Shown piece by piece: positions 1-9,633 of a stretch of DNA of 64,000 nt. Numbering within the stretch: the stretch's first letter is position 1; each line of letters opens with the position of its first letter. The translations under genes were made by a program, and so were the position numbers. The stretch is taken from positions 36,284 through 100,283 of the forward strand of contig CAUBIC010000010.1 of assembly GCA_958435945.1 (NCBI GenBank). The letters are read 5' to 3'. The notes below the pieces were generated by a model, which had not been told where the DNA came from, searched no databases, and was given only the letters and a program-made list of their open reading frames with translations. Source of the DNA: an uncultured Collinsella sp. (lineage in GTDB: Bacteria; Actinomycetota; Coriobacteriia; Coriobacteriales; Coriobacteriaceae).

Positions 1-702
1 ATCGGCGCCCGTCGAATGCAAAACATAGAGATTATCGCGCGAGAGCAACTCGTTTTTAAGCGAAGCCACGCGCTCATTAAGATGTTGAGCACCAAGTGAG
101 CCGCCAAAAACCAGCAGGAGTGTGGCGTCCTCAGGCACGTCGAGAGCCCTGCGACCGCGAACCCGATCCCCCTCGATCACAGAACGGCGCACGGGGTTGC
201 CGGTCATGAGCACATGGTCAGGATCGCCCTCACGCTCAAACACGGAACGTGCTGCCGGCACCGAGATGCAAACGCGGGCGGCATGCGAACTCATCATCTT
301 GTTAGCAAGGCCCGGAACGGAGTTCTGTTCATGCAGCAGATACGGAATGCCCGCGTCTTTGCACCAGCCCAGAAGCGGGACCTCGACATAGGCGCCAAAA
401 CCTATAGCGACATCGGGCTTGCAGGCTTTAGAAAAATGGCTGCCGAGCGCGCGCTTCGCCTTATAGACACGCCACAGCGAGCTCAATGCCGTCCAAGGGC
501 GAGAGCGGTCGAAGCCCGTAACCGTAATCGGCACAAAATCGAACCCTGCCTCGGGAACCAGACGACCCTCGAGCTTATGCGACTGACCCACAAACACAAC
601 GTGGTGGCCACGGTCACGTAGCTCCTCGGCCAAGGCAAGTGCGGGGTTGATATGTCCCGCCGTGCCGCCGGCTGCGATAGCAACGGTCATCTTATCGGTC
701 AT
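1..702 (-). CDS. murG: MurG, lipid II synthase (partial, C-terminus beyond the window edge)
   Basis: Transfers GlcNAc from UDP-GlcNAc to lipid I to make lipid II at the inner face of the membrane. 234 codons are present, about two thirds of the usual ~360. The N-terminal Rossmann loop GGTAGH (residues 12-17), the HEQN motif in the acceptor half and the GGSLGA loop near the cut end are all readable. The ATG at 702 follows GAAGGGA, and it overlaps the end of ftsW by 11 bases, which suggests translational coupling as last visible gene of the dcw operon. Start could also be the second ATG at 690. The reading frame is open to base 1. Confidence 0.95.
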   Translation of the reverse strand, partial: MTDKMTVAIAAGGTAGHINPALALAEELRDRGHHVVFVGQSHKLEGRLVPEAGFDFVPITVTGFDRSRPWTALSSLWRVYKAKRALGSHFSKACKPDVAIGFGAYVEVPLLGWCKDAGIPYLLHEQNSVPGLANKMMSSHAARVCISVPAARSVFEREGDPDHVLMTGNPVRRSVIEGDRVRGRRALDVPEDATLLLVFGGSLGAQHLNERVASLKNELLSRDNLYVLHSTGAD

Positions 703-2212
703 GGTAGTCCCTTCGTACGCGCGGCCCCTGGTCGTCGGTGCGCAAGCGCGCCGACGGGTCCGAATTCAAGTCGATCCGATTATATCCGCCACCCGTATTG
801 CGCGGCGTCGGTCGTTGCGGGCGACTCTGCGGCACCGAGCGCGGACGAGCATCCGACTCCGAAGCAAAACCGTTCAAGACGGTAAAACCGCCACGCGACG
901 AGCGCTCCCCACGCGTATGGGGAACACCGGCAGTGCTCTCGTCCATAACGGCAAAGCTATCGCGACGACGATCGTATTCATCGCGTCGAGCGCTCTCGTG
1001 CGACACGCGCAAAATAAGCCCGGCGAGCATGAGCGACACGATAATCGACGAGCCGCCATAGCTGATAAACGGCAGCGGCTTACCCGTCATAGGAAACACG
1101 TTGAGAATACCCAGCGCGTTGATCAAAAACTGCACCGCGAGGATAACCGCAGAGCCCGAAGCCATGAGCGCCCCGCGACGATCGGCGGCCTGCTCGGCAA
1201 TTCGAAACGCCGAGTAGATCAGCATCGCAAACACCAAGAAAAACAGCAGCGTCCCCAAAAAGCCAACCTCCTCGCCAATGATGGCCAGGATGTAGTCGTT
1301 GTGAGCCTCGGGCAAATACGAGTACTTCATGGTTGAGTTGCCGATACCGCGGCCGAACAGTCCGCCCGAAGCAAACGCCATAATGGCGAGCGTTGCCTGA
1401 TACCCGTCTCCATATTCATCTGCCCAAGGGTTCAAGAGAACCTGAATGCGCACCATACGGTACGGCTCGACGACAAGAGCGATCACGATGATGACGGCGC
1501 CAGCAAGAATCGCACCGATAATGTATTTTGGGTCAAGGCCGGCAAAGAGCGCCATGCACATGATCGTCAACAGAATAATCAGGATGGTGCCAAAGTCGGG
1601 CTGAATAAAAATCAAGACGAGCGATATGCCCAAATATAAGCCCATGCCCTTAAGGAACTCATTGATGTTACCGCCGGGCGAAAACACGCGATCGAGCATG
1701 ATGGCAGAATAGGCAATGGCAAACGGCTTGAGAAACTCCGATGGCTGAAACTGAATGCCGGCAATGCTCAGCCAACGCGTAGCGCCACGGCTGCCGCTAC
1801 CAAAGAGGAACACCGCAAGCAGCAAGATCATCATAGCGATAAGGGCAAGTTTAAGCGCCCCTTCGCCAAACCAGCTATCGGGTGCAACGCGCGCGATGAA
1901 CTCGAGGGCAGCAACACCGACGACAGTGAACATAAACTGCCGGAACAAAAAGTAGGTCGCGGAGTCGTTCTCGTGAAGCGCCTCGACTGAAGAAGCCGAG
2001 TACACCATAAGCAGGCCAAAACAGACCAGCGAGAACAGGCAGGTCAAAAAGACCAGGCGGGGTCGCATGATACGTGCGGGGACGCCGGCGATATAACGTT
2101 CGCCGATGCCCTGCGTGCGACGACCGGCGCGCGGCGTGATGCACTGCGAGGAAGCACGGTCCGAGTCGGGCCTCCTCATATTCTGTCGGGGGCTCTCCTC
2201 TCTCACCGGCAA
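692..2212 (-). CDS. ftsW: FtsW, SEDS-family septal peptidoglycan glycosyltransferase
   Basis: Polymerises lipid II at the division septum together with the class B PBP encoded upstream. SEDS signatures are visible: GATRWL...QPSEFLK, PDFGT, PEAHNDYILAIIGEE and GKPLPFISYGGSS, within about ten hydrophobic segments. At 506 residues it is longer than a typical ~400-residue FtsW because of an N-terminal ~48-residue polar leader and a ~95-residue Arg/Pro/Gly-rich C-terminal cytoplasmic tail. The tail ends with DPSARLR (485-491) and GPRVR (496-500), a pair also found in the FtsI N-tail. The start is TTG at 2212, with GTG at 2206 as an alternative after GGGG; it lies 3 bases from the murD stop. Confidence 0.93.
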   Translation of the reverse strand: MPVREESPRQNMRRPDSDRASSQCITPRAGRRTQGIGERYIAGVPARIMRPRLVFLTCLFSLVCFGLLMVYSASSVEALHENDSATYFLFRQFMFTVVGVAALEFIARVAPDSWFGEGALKLALIAMMILLLAVFLFGSGSRGATRWLSIAGIQFQPSEFLKPFAIAYSAIMLDRVFSPGGNINEFLKGMGLYLGISLVLIFIQPDFGTILIILLTIMCMALFAGLDPKYIIGAILAGAVIIVIALVVEPYRMVRIQVLLNPWADEYGDGYQATLAIMAFASGGLFGRGIGNSTMKYSYLPEAHNDYILAIIGEEVGFLGTLLFFLVFAMLIYSAFRIAEQAADRRGALMASGSAVILAVQFLINALGILNVFPMTGKPLPFISYGGSSIIVSLMLAGLILRVSHESARRDEYDRRRDSFAVMDESTAGVPHTRGERSSRGGFTVLNGFASESDARPRSVPQSRPQRPTPRNTGGGYNRIDLNSDPSARLRTDDQGPRVRRDYHDR

Positions 2213-2215
2213 CCC

Positions 2216-3622
2216 CTATTCCATTTGCGTATTGGACGCAGCGGCAAGCTGGGCCACATAGTCCTTAAACACGCGACCGCGCTCCTCGTAGCCCGAGAAC
2301 TCATCGAACGAAGAGCAGGCGGGCGACAGTAAGATCACATCGCCGCGGCTCGAGAGCGAACGGGCAACGTCCACGGCATCGCGCAGGTCGTCGGCCTGGG
2401 CGATATCGACATCACCGTCGACATCCGCCTCGTCCATAGCGGCGGTAAAGCGCTCGCGCGCGTCGCCAAAGCAGACCACCGAGCGAACGTTATCCATCAC
2501 AACGCGGGCAAAGGACTCGAGCGGCGTGCCCTTATCGTGACCGCCGAGCAGCAAGATCACATCGTCATCGGGAAACGCCGTCAGGGCCTTTTCGACCGCA
2601 TCGGTGTTCGTTGCCTTGGAATCGTTAACATAGCGCACGCCATCGATCTCGCCACAGGGCTCAACGCGGTGCTCCAGCGGCTGGAACGAGACCAGGCCGC
2701 GACACACACCTTCAACATCGGCGCCGACCGTCAGGGCCGCCGTGGCAGCACACAGGGCATTGATTACATTGTGATGGCCCGAAATCTTAAGCTCGGACGT
2801 ATCGACGAGCGGGGTCTCGACGCCCTTCAGGCGAACGACCATCTTGCCATCGCGCACAAATGCGGCGTCCTCGCCCGCAGGCTCGTCAAAAGCAACCTTG
2901 CAGATGCGACGGCCCGGAACATAGATGTACTCATCGAACTCGTGGATACCGGCATCCTCGACGTCAACAATCACCAGGTCATCGTCGACCATATTCTCGA
3001 AGAGCTTAATCTTGGCGAGCGCATAGTTCTTATGGCTCTTATGCCAGCCCAGATGGTCGGGGGTAATGTTGAGCAGCACCGCCACACGGGGGTGAAGCTC
3101 CTGGGTCGTTGCGATCTGATAGCTCGAAAGCTCCGCCACAAACCACTCGTTATGCGCACGGCCATCGATCTCGTTCACCGGAGGCTCACCGATATTGCCA
3201 ACAGCAACGCTCGCCTCGCCCGCTGCCTTAAGCAGGTAATCGGTCAGTGACGTGGTTGTCGTCTTGCCGTTGGTGCCCGTAATGGCAATCCAATTTTGGG
3301 GAGACAGACGGTAGGCAAACTCGGGCTCACCCATAATCTGGGCAGCGTGATCACGGCCAGCCTTAAAGAATGCCGAGAACTCCGAGATGCCCGGACACGT
3401 CACGCATACATCAAACGCGCCCTCGACCTGCTCGGTTCCGTAGACAAACGATGCCCCGTGCGCCTCGAGCGAGCGCGTGGCATCGTTGGGCTCGGACGTG
3501 CCGCCACCGTAAACGGTTACGGCACTCACACGCTCGGGATGTGCAAGCGCCCAGCGAGCGACATCAAGACCGGACTTGCCCTGGCCCAAAACGAGCAGGC
3601 TAAAGACATCAGCAAGAGGCAT
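2216..3622 (-). CDS. murD: MurD, UDP-N-acetylmuramoyl-L-alanine--D-glutamate ligase
   Basis: Cytoplasmic ATP-dependent ligase adding D-Glu to UDP-MurNAc-L-Ala. 468 residues, normal for the family. An N-terminal Rossmann-like segment begins near VLGQGKSG; the ATP loop is GTNGKTTT (116-123), followed by the Mur ligase motif LNITPDHLGWH and, in the C-terminal domain, YVNDSKATN. It sits between mraY (10 bases upstream) and ftsW (3 bases downstream), the standard dcw order. Confidence 0.96.
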   Translation of the reverse strand: MPLADVFSLLVLGQGKSGLDVARWALAHPERVSAVTVYGGGTSEPNDATRSLEAHGASFVYGTEQVEGAFDVCVTCPGISEFSAFFKAGRDHAAQIMGEPEFAYRLSPQNWIAITGTNGKTTTTSLTDYLLKAAGEASVAVGNIGEPPVNEIDGRAHNEWFVAELSSYQIATTQELHPRVAVLLNITPDHLGWHKSHKNYALAKIKLFENMVDDDLVIVDVEDAGIHEFDEYIYVPGRRICKVAFDEPAGEDAAFVRDGKMVVRLKGVETPLVDTSELKISGHHNVINALCAATAALTVGADVEGVCRGLVSFQPLEHRVEPCGEIDGVRYVNDSKATNTDAVEKALTAFPDDDVILLLGGHDKGTPLESFARVVMDNVRSVVCFGDARERFTAAMDEADVDGDVDIAQADDLRDAVDVARSLSSRGDVILLSPACSSFDEFSGYEERGRVFKDYVAQLAAASNTQME

Positions 3623-3631
3623 GAAAGACCA

Positions 3632-4651
3632 CTATCCCAACTGGAAGAACAACGCGAGGCCCAGGGCTCCGAAGGCCGCGGCGACAATCCAAAAACGGAT
3701 GACGACCTTGGTCTCGGCCCAGCCCTTCTTTTCGAAATGATGATGAATGGGCGCCATAAGGAAGACGCGCTTGTGCGTAAAGTGGAAATAGACGACCTGG
3801 ATCATGACCGACAGGGTCTCGACGATAAACAGACCGCCGATGATGAGGGAAACGACTTCGGTGTTGGTCATGATGGAGGTGCAGGCAAAAGCGGCACCCA
3901 GGGCAAGCGAGCCGGTATCGCCCATAAAGATGCTCGCCGGATAGCAGTTGAACCACAAAAATCCCAGGCAGGCGCCGGCGCACGCCGTGCAGAAGATGGA
4001 CAGGTTCACATCGCCGTGCAAAAACGCCATGGCAGCCATGGCCAGCATGGCGATCATGGCGGTGCCGCCGGCAAGACCGTCCAAGCCGTCGGTGAGGTTT
4101 ACGGCGTTGGAAAGGCCCGCGATCATCAGCCAGCAAAAGACAAGGTAGAGCCACGGAAAAGAGAGGCCGCAAATGGTGGTCGAGAGCACACCGAGGTCGA
4201 TCGTCAGGCCACCGGGGAAACGAATCTCGGGGGCGACGCCGCACCAGTTGACAGCAAGCACGGTAAAGGTAACGCAGATGAGGGTAAGGCCAATCATCTT
4301 GGCGTGAGGCGTCAGGCCGAGCGAGCGGCCGTGCGTGACAGAAGTCAGGTCGTCGATGAGGCCAAGAACGCCGGTTGCCAGCGTGGCGAGCAGCACAAGC
4401 ACGAGCTCGGTGGTGAGCTTTCCCATCAAAAGGCAGGTCAGCGAAACGGCAACCAGGATGATGACGCCACCCATGGTGGGCGTGCCCTGCTTAATCAGGT
4501 GACGCTTGGGGCCATCGGCGCGAACCTGCTGGCCGATGCCCTCGACCTTCAGGAGCTTAATCCACCACGGCATAAGCAGCATCGCGATGACGGCGGCGAT
4601 GCCCAATCCCAAAAATGCCTGGTACGTAGGATACGAAGGATTGCCGAACAT
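3632..4651 (-). CDS. mraY: MraY, phospho-MurNAc-pentapeptide transferase
   Basis: Integral membrane enzyme that transfers phospho-MurNAc-pentapeptide to undecaprenyl phosphate, giving lipid I. 339 residues with about ten transmembrane segments. Family signatures are visible: GTPTMGG in the first cytoplasmic part, the aspartate pair of GLIDDLTSV, LTDGLDGLAGG, FMGDTGSLALG, and the C-terminal APIHHHFEKKGW histidine motif. Start is ATG at 4651, three bases after the murF stop. Confidence 0.97.
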   Translation of the reverse strand: MFGNPSYPTYQAFLGLGIAAVIAMLLMPWWIKLLKVEGIGQQVRADGPKRHLIKQGTPTMGGVIILVAVSLTCLLMGKLTTELVLVLLATLATGVLGLIDDLTSVTHGRSLGLTPHAKMIGLTLICVTFTVLAVNWCGVAPEIRFPGGLTIDLGVLSTTICGLSFPWLYLVFCWLMIAGLSNAVNLTDGLDGLAGGTAMIAMLAMAAMAFLHGDVNLSIFCTACAGACLGFLWFNCYPASIFMGDTGSLALGAAFACTSIMTNTEVVSLIIGGLFIVETLSVMIQVVYFHFTHKRVFLMAPIHHHFEKKGWAETKVVIRFWIVAAAFGALGLALFFQLG

Positions 4652-4654
4652 GGA

Positions 4655-6079
4655 CTAGCACACACCTTCCACAAAGCGATCGAGCTCAACGAAGCGTGAG
4701 CCCTTGACCAGCACGACATCATGCTGCTCAAGAGCGCCGCCCATACGGTCGAGCACCTGCTGATAGTCGGAGAACACCTGAATGCGGTCCTCATCCATAC
4801 CCATCATGCGCGCGGCCTCGGCCATACGCTGGGCAAGCTCACCGCCGACACATGCGAGCATATCGAGCTTCTTGGCCGCCGCATAGGCGCCCACCAGCTC
4901 ATGCATGCGAGGAGCCTCGTCGCCCATCTCGCCCATCTCGCCCAGAACCGCCATGCGCGAACCCGTGCACGAAAGCGAACACAGCAGGTCGAGGCCGGCT
5001 GCCATCGATTCGGCACTGGCGTTATATGAGTCGTCGATGACGCGAGCGCCGCTCTTGGCGCGCTTGATTTCCTGGCGATGCCCGGTAATCGTAAGACCCC
5101 TAAAGGCGGCATCGATCTGCTCGGGCGTCACGCCAAGACGATAGGCAACCGCCGCGGCCTTGACGGCATTGGGAACGGACTGCGCGCCGGGAATGGCAAG
5201 CAGTGTGTCGATAGTCTCGCCCAAGCCAAAATCGAGCGTAAAGACCGGGCGTCCCTCGTCATCAATGCGAATGTCGCACGCACGGACCTCATCGTCGTCC
5301 GAGACGCCCGCAAGCATCACGTCGACGCCCGCAGGCGCGGCAAAGGTGTCGCGGATGAACGGAGTAAAGTCGTCCTCACCACCCAAAACCAGCAACGGGA
5401 GAAGGTCTCCGGCGGCGCACATGCCGCCAACAATCTCGGATTTGGCACGAGCGATATTCTCGCGACTGCCCAGAATACCGATATGGGAGGTGCCGATCTT
5501 GGTCACAATGGCAAGGTTGGGATTGGCGGACTGAGACATGCGCTCAATCTCGTGGAAATGGTTCATGCCCATCTCGAGCACCAGAACCTCGGTGTCGGCA
5601 GGGGCCGCCAGCACCGTGAGCGGCATACCGATCAGGTTGTTGTAGTTACCCTTGGTTGCCCAAACGCGATAGCGCTTGGCGAGCACCGCGGCGAGCACGT
5701 CCTTGGTCGTCGTCTTGCCGATAGAGCCGGTAATGCCAATTACCAGGCAGCCAAGCTCCAAACGATAAGAGTGAGCCAGGCGCAGCAAAAACTCCTCGGG
5801 GTCATCGGTATGCAGGATGGCGCAGCCCTTCTCATGGGCCAGCGAAAGCAGCTCGGCATCGGGCTCGCGCGTCATCACGACGGCGCCGGCACCCGACTCG
5901 ATGGCACGGGAAGCAAAGTCGTTGCCGTCGACCTTTTCACCCGGGAAGGCGACGAATATCGTGCCCTCCTCAACCTGGCGCGAGTCGATAACGCAACCGC
6001 GGCACACCCGATCGGCTTCTCCCGTCACGGTTCGGGCCCCTGTTGCGGCCGCGAGGTTGTTGACGGCGATCTCTATCAT
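4655..6079 (-). CDS. murF: MurF, UDP-MurNAc-tripeptide--D-Ala-D-Ala ligase
   Basis: Adds D-Ala-D-Ala to the UDP-MurNAc-tripeptide in the cytoplasm. 474 residues. The ATP loop GITGSIGKTTTKD lies near residue 115, then LVLEMGMNH and the late DDSYNASAESM motif of MurF. Upstream is a 123-base gap to ftsI rather than murE, which normally lies here. I considered whether this ORF could be MurE; the GMNH and DSYNA motifs argue for MurF. Confidence 0.95.
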   Translation of the reverse strand: MIEIAVNNLAAATGARTVTGEADRVCRGCVIDSRQVEEGTIFVAFPGEKVDGNDFASRAIESGAGAVVMTREPDAELLSLAHEKGCAILHTDDPEEFLLRLAHSYRLELGCLVIGITGSIGKTTTKDVLAAVLAKRYRVWATKGNYNNLIGMPLTVLAAPADTEVLVLEMGMNHFHEIERMSQSANPNLAIVTKIGTSHIGILGSRENIARAKSEIVGGMCAAGDLLPLLVLGGEDDFTPFIRDTFAAPAGVDVMLAGVSDDDEVRACDIRIDDEGRPVFTLDFGLGETIDTLLAIPGAQSVPNAVKAAAVAYRLGVTPEQIDAAFRGLTITGHRQEIKRAKSGARVIDDSYNASAESMAAGLDLLCSLSCTGSRMAVLGEMGEMGDEAPRMHELVGAYAAAKKLDMLACVGGELAQRMAEAARMMGMDEDRIQVFSDYQQVLDRMGGALEQHDVVLVKGSRFVELDRFVEGVC

Positions 6080-6202
6080 TGCAGCTCCCCTGTAAACCTA
6101 ATAATGCTATCGGCGTATTGTATCCCAGCGCCGCCTACGCGTGGTGCAGGGCGTGTGAACAACCCGGATTAACCGACTGACCATTTCATAGATAGTAACC
6201 CC

Positions 6203-8068
6203 CTACTTGGTGCGCGGGACACCCAACACGTCAAGCGCACTGGCCATAATGGACTGGAACGGCACTGCGGCGGCATCGGAGCCTGACGGGGTTCCGTCAA
6301 GGGTGATATAGCACAGGACCTTGGGCGACTGCGCCGGGGCAAACCCCATAAAAGACGACATGTAGTTCTCTTTGAGGTAGCCGCCGTTCTCATCGGCGCG
6401 CTCGGCCGTACCGGTCTTGCCCGCCACGTCGTAGCCGTCCACCGCGCCGCCAACGCCCGTTCCCTCGGCAACGACCGTCTGCATACACGATGTCACCTGC
6501 GAGGCGGCCTCCTCGGAAATCGCGCGATTCCCCTCGCCCCAATCCTTTTCATCGCCCTTGCTCGACTTATAGAAGTGCGGAGTCATCATCACGCCGCCGT
6601 TCGCGATGCCGCCCACGGCACGTGCGACCTCAATCGGCGAGACGGACAGCGCCTGGCCAAAGCTCATAGCACCCAAGGTGGCACCATCGTACTGGTCGCG
6701 CTCCTTGACGATGCCCAGACTCTCACCCGGAAAATCGACACCGGAGCTATGACCGATACCCCACTTGTCCACATAGGTGGCAAAATCATCGGCACCGATC
6801 TTGCGCCCCACCAGGACAAAACCGACATTGGACGAACGGCGCATCATCTCGCGTACGTCCATTGTCATGGTGTAGTCACGCTTGTCGGCATCGGTAACGG
6901 TATCGTCGCCCACCTTGATACTCGCGGGAACCTCAAACGATGTGCTCGGGCGCACAACGCCCAAATCAAATCCGGCGCCCGCAACCAGCGTCTTAAAGAC
7001 CGAGCCGGGCTCGTAGGCATCCGTCACCAGACGAAGGTTCATGTCCTCGGTCTTGGCGTTTTCCAAATTGGTCTGGTCGTAGGTCGGATACGAGCAGGCG
7101 GCCAGGATCTCTCCAGTCGTCGGGTCGGTCACCAGGGCCGACCCGTTTTTGGCCTTCGTCTTCTCGACCGCCTCGGCCAAGGCATCTTCCGCGGCGCGCT
7201 GAATGTTGACGTCGATCGTCGTCACGATATCCACGCCATCGATCGCGGCAACCTTTTTATAGGCACCGCCCGCGATGTAGCCGCCATCTCTTGCGCGCTC
7301 GCGCACAAGAGAGCCATTCGTTCCGGTCAGAAGCTCATCGTATTGTTTTTCGAGTCCCGTCAGGCCAGCGTTGTCCACGTTCACGACGCCCAGCAGCTGA
7401 GAAGCCAGGTTTCCATACGGGTAAACCCGCTTCATCGCCTGCTCAAAGAGCACGCCGGGTAGATTCTTCTTTTCCAGGGCGGCAGCGTCATCCTCGTCGA
7501 CCTGGCGCTTGATATACACCCAGGAACCATCAGACAGTACCAGCTTGCGACAGGTCTTTTTATCGATACCGGTGGCCTTGACCAGCGCCGAGACCGTCTT
7601 GTCGACGTCCTCGACAAGCTGAGGGTTCACGGCGACATTGCGGCATTCGACCGACGACGTCAGCACGTTGCCGTTGCGGTCGTAGATAGTGCCACGTTTG
7701 GCATAGAGCGTCTGTGAGAGCAGGCGACGCGCGTCCGCGCGCTCGCGCAGCTTGTCAGCATTCACGATCTGGTATTCGGCAAGACGGAAGACGCCCGCGG
7801 CAAGGCCAACCCCGATACAGCCCATAACGACATCGCGGCGAGGCAGCGGCGTTCCCGTAACCCATTCAGACGACGACCCCTTGCGCGCGCCCGTATTGCG
7901 TACCCGAGGTCCGCCCGAGCCACGAAGACGCGACGCAGGGTCGTTGCCATAGGACGGCCCCGCGTTGTAAGATGGCCGACCCGTTCCTTGATAACCAGAA
8001 CGTCCCCGCGAGGAGGGACGTCCAGACCCGTGGTCCCCGTCGGAACCGCGGCGATAGTCATTTGTCAT
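6203..8068 (-). CDS. ftsI: FtsI-type class B penicillin-binding protein (septal transpeptidase)
   Basis: Single-pass transpeptidase that cross-links septal peptidoglycan, partner of FtsW. Order of elements: cytoplasmic Arg/Gly/Ser-rich tail (1-78) containing DPASRLR (43-49) and GPRVR (53-57); one membrane segment (~80-102); dimerisation/pedestal domain starting at RGTIYDRNGN; transpeptidase domain with SVFK (catalytic Ser), SSN and KTGTAE. 621 residues. The long tail is the unusual part and shares its motif with the FtsW C-tail. It lies 18 bases downstream of the ftsL-like gene. Confidence 0.95.
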   Translation of the reverse strand: MTNDYRRGSDGDHGSGRPSSRGRSGYQGTGRPSYNAGPSYGNDPASRLRGSGGPRVRNTGARKGSSSEWVTGTPLPRRDVVMGCIGVGLAAGVFRLAEYQIVNADKLRERADARRLLSQTLYAKRGTIYDRNGNVLTSSVECRNVAVNPQLVEDVDKTVSALVKATGIDKKTCRKLVLSDGSWVYIKRQVDEDDAAALEKKNLPGVLFEQAMKRVYPYGNLASQLLGVVNVDNAGLTGLEKQYDELLTGTNGSLVRERARDGGYIAGGAYKKVAAIDGVDIVTTIDVNIQRAAEDALAEAVEKTKAKNGSALVTDPTTGEILAACSYPTYDQTNLENAKTEDMNLRLVTDAYEPGSVFKTLVAGAGFDLGVVRPSTSFEVPASIKVGDDTVTDADKRDYTMTMDVREMMRRSSNVGFVLVGRKIGADDFATYVDKWGIGHSSGVDFPGESLGIVKERDQYDGATLGAMSFGQALSVSPIEVARAVGGIANGGVMMTPHFYKSSKGDEKDWGEGNRAISEEAASQVTSCMQTVVAEGTGVGGAVDGYDVAGKTGTAERADENGGYLKENYMSSFMGFAPAQSPKVLCYITLDGTPSGSDAAAVPFQSIMASALDVLGVPRTK

Positions 8069-8086
8069 ACTCAGCTACCGTCTTAT

Positions 8087-8557
8087 TTACTGAGCGGCCG
8101 CAGTCGAGCTAGCGCCCGCGGCTGCATCCTGCGAAAAGTCAAGCGTAACGCTCTCGCTGGGCTCCACCATGCCATAGGCGCCCGCAAGATCGCGAATACG
8201 TGTGTCGGCACCATAGACCGAATGCATGACCTCAAGGTTAGAACTCTCGTCGGTCGCCTTCTCGAGCGTGCTGGCAAGCTCTGCGTTGCCGTTGAGCACC
8301 TGGGCCGTGACACCGGCAAGTGCCACGCGGGCGACACCGATCGTCATGAAGACAGCCGCGATGATGCAAACCGTTTTAAGAACGCTCATGAAAACCGGGC
8401 TTACCGCCTGGTTTGCCTGACGGCCCGCGCCCGTGTAGACATCAAAACGCGGCGTGCGTTGCTCACGAGGGGCAACGGGCGCCTGCGGTGCCTCGCGGTA
8501 GGCGGGCATGGCGTTCATATCATAGGCGAGTGCTGCGTTTGAGGTGTTATAGCCCAT
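8087..8557 (-). CDS. ftsL: FtsL-like bitopic division protein
   Basis: 156-residue protein in the place always taken by ftsL, between rsmH and ftsI. It has a ~58-residue cytoplasmic N-terminus, one hydrophobic segment (TVCIIAAVFMTIGVARVALAG, about 63-83 in pieces) and an extracytoplasmic stretch with heptad-like Leu/Ala pattern ending in MVEPSESVTLDFS. FtsL sequences are too variable to recognise directly, so the name rests on topology and position. ATG at 8557 follows GGGAGG. The 90-base gap to rsmH shows nothing else. Confidence 0.7.
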   Translation of the reverse strand: MGYNTSNAALAYDMNAMPAYREAPQAPVAPREQRTPRFDVYTGAGRQANQAVSPVFMSVLKTVCIIAAVFMTIGVARVALAGVTAQVLNGNAELASTLEKATDESSNLEVMHSVYGADTRIRDLAGAYGMVEPSESVTLDFSQDAAAGASSTAAAQ

Positions 8558-8647
8558 GATATGCCGCCTCCCATCCCGAGTACGTTGGTAGTGTGTTTAA
8601 GCTTCGTTTATGGTGCGAGCGGGAGGTCCAATTTCGCGCGGTCGCGC

Positions 8648-9613
8648 CTACAGGCGCTGCGCCACGCGGATTTTGGCTGATCTCGCCCGAGGGTTGCGCG
8701 CAACCTCATCGGGTTGGGCAACCAAGGGTTTGCGGGTGATGACCTTGAGTATCGGCACGTTGCCGCACACGCACACCGGAATCTCCGGCGGGCACGTGCA
8801 CCCCTGGCTCATCTCCTTAAAGTGGTTCTTTACGATACGGTCCTCGAGCGAGTGATACGAGATGACGCAGATGCGTCCGCCCGGGTTGAGCCACCTGGTG
8901 GCGGCATCAAGCCCCCTCTCGAGCACATCGAGCTCGTGGTTGACCTCGATGCGAATGGCCTGGAAGCTCTTCTTGGCCGGGTGCCCACCATGCCGACGAG
9001 CGGCAGCCGGAATGCCAGCCTTGATGATCTCGACAAATTGGCCTGTAGTTTCGATCGGTTCTTGCTCGCGACGGCGCACGATCTCGCGCGCAATCTGCGA
9101 GGCGAACTTCTCTTCGCCATAGACGCGTAGAATCCGGGCGAGGTCGTGTTCGTTATAGGTGTTGATGACCTCAGCTGCGTTTAGGGTGTTGTTACCCGGA
9201 TCCATCCGCATGTCCAATGGGGCATCTTCGTTATACGAAAAGCCCCTGCCAGGGATATCGAGTTGCGGTGACGAAACGCCCAAGTCAAACAGGAAGCCAT
9301 CGACCCCGGGCACCTCGGCCGAGCAAAGCAGCTCGTCCAAGTCGCCGAAGTTGCCCTTCAGCAGCTGGTGCGGGACGCCGGGAACCTCGCGGTCCAGACG
9401 GGCGCCAGCGGCCTCGAGGGCCATGTCGTCCTGATCGACGCCGAGCAAAAGGCCCGTCTCCCCCACCTGCGCGGCCATCTTTACCGAATGGCCGGCACCG
9501 CCAAGGGTGCAATCGCAGACAACGGAGCCGCTCTTGAGCTGCAGCGACTCAAGCACTTCGCCGAGCATGACAGGTTCATGCCGATATTCTTGTGTCAAGA
9601 TCCCACGCTCCAT
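8648..9613 (-). CDS. rsmH: RsmH (MraW), 16S rRNA N4-methylcytidine-1402 methyltransferase
   Basis: S-adenosylmethionine-dependent methyltransferase of the ribosomal P-site base C1402. 321 residues. The start HEPVMLGEVLESL, SAM-binding CDCTLGGAGHS, DLGVSSPQLD and the late ICVISYHSLEDRIVKNHF are diagnostic. ATG at 9613 has no clear ribosome site; TTG at 9598 has GGAG eight bases ahead and may be the true start. It follows mraZ by 20 bases. Confidence 0.96.
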   Translation of the reverse strand: MERGILTQEYRHEPVMLGEVLESLQLKSGSVVCDCTLGGAGHSVKMAAQVGETGLLLGVDQDDMALEAAGARLDREVPGVPHQLLKGNFGDLDELLCSAEVPGVDGFLFDLGVSSPQLDIPGRGFSYNEDAPLDMRMDPGNNTLNAAEVINTYNEHDLARILRVYGEEKFASQIAREIVRRREQEPIETTGQFVEIIKAGIPAAARRHGGHPAKKSFQAIRIEVNHELDVLERGLDAATRWLNPGGRICVISYHSLEDRIVKNHFKEMSQGCTCPPEIPVCVCGNVPILKVITRKPLVAQPDEVARNPRARSAKIRVAQRL

Positions 9614-9633
9614 CCGTTACTCGTGCCTTGCCC

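Noticed and set aside
3296..4699. 467-codon plus-strand frame opposite mraY
   Set aside because: Hydrophilic antisense of a membrane protein gene; no start signal.
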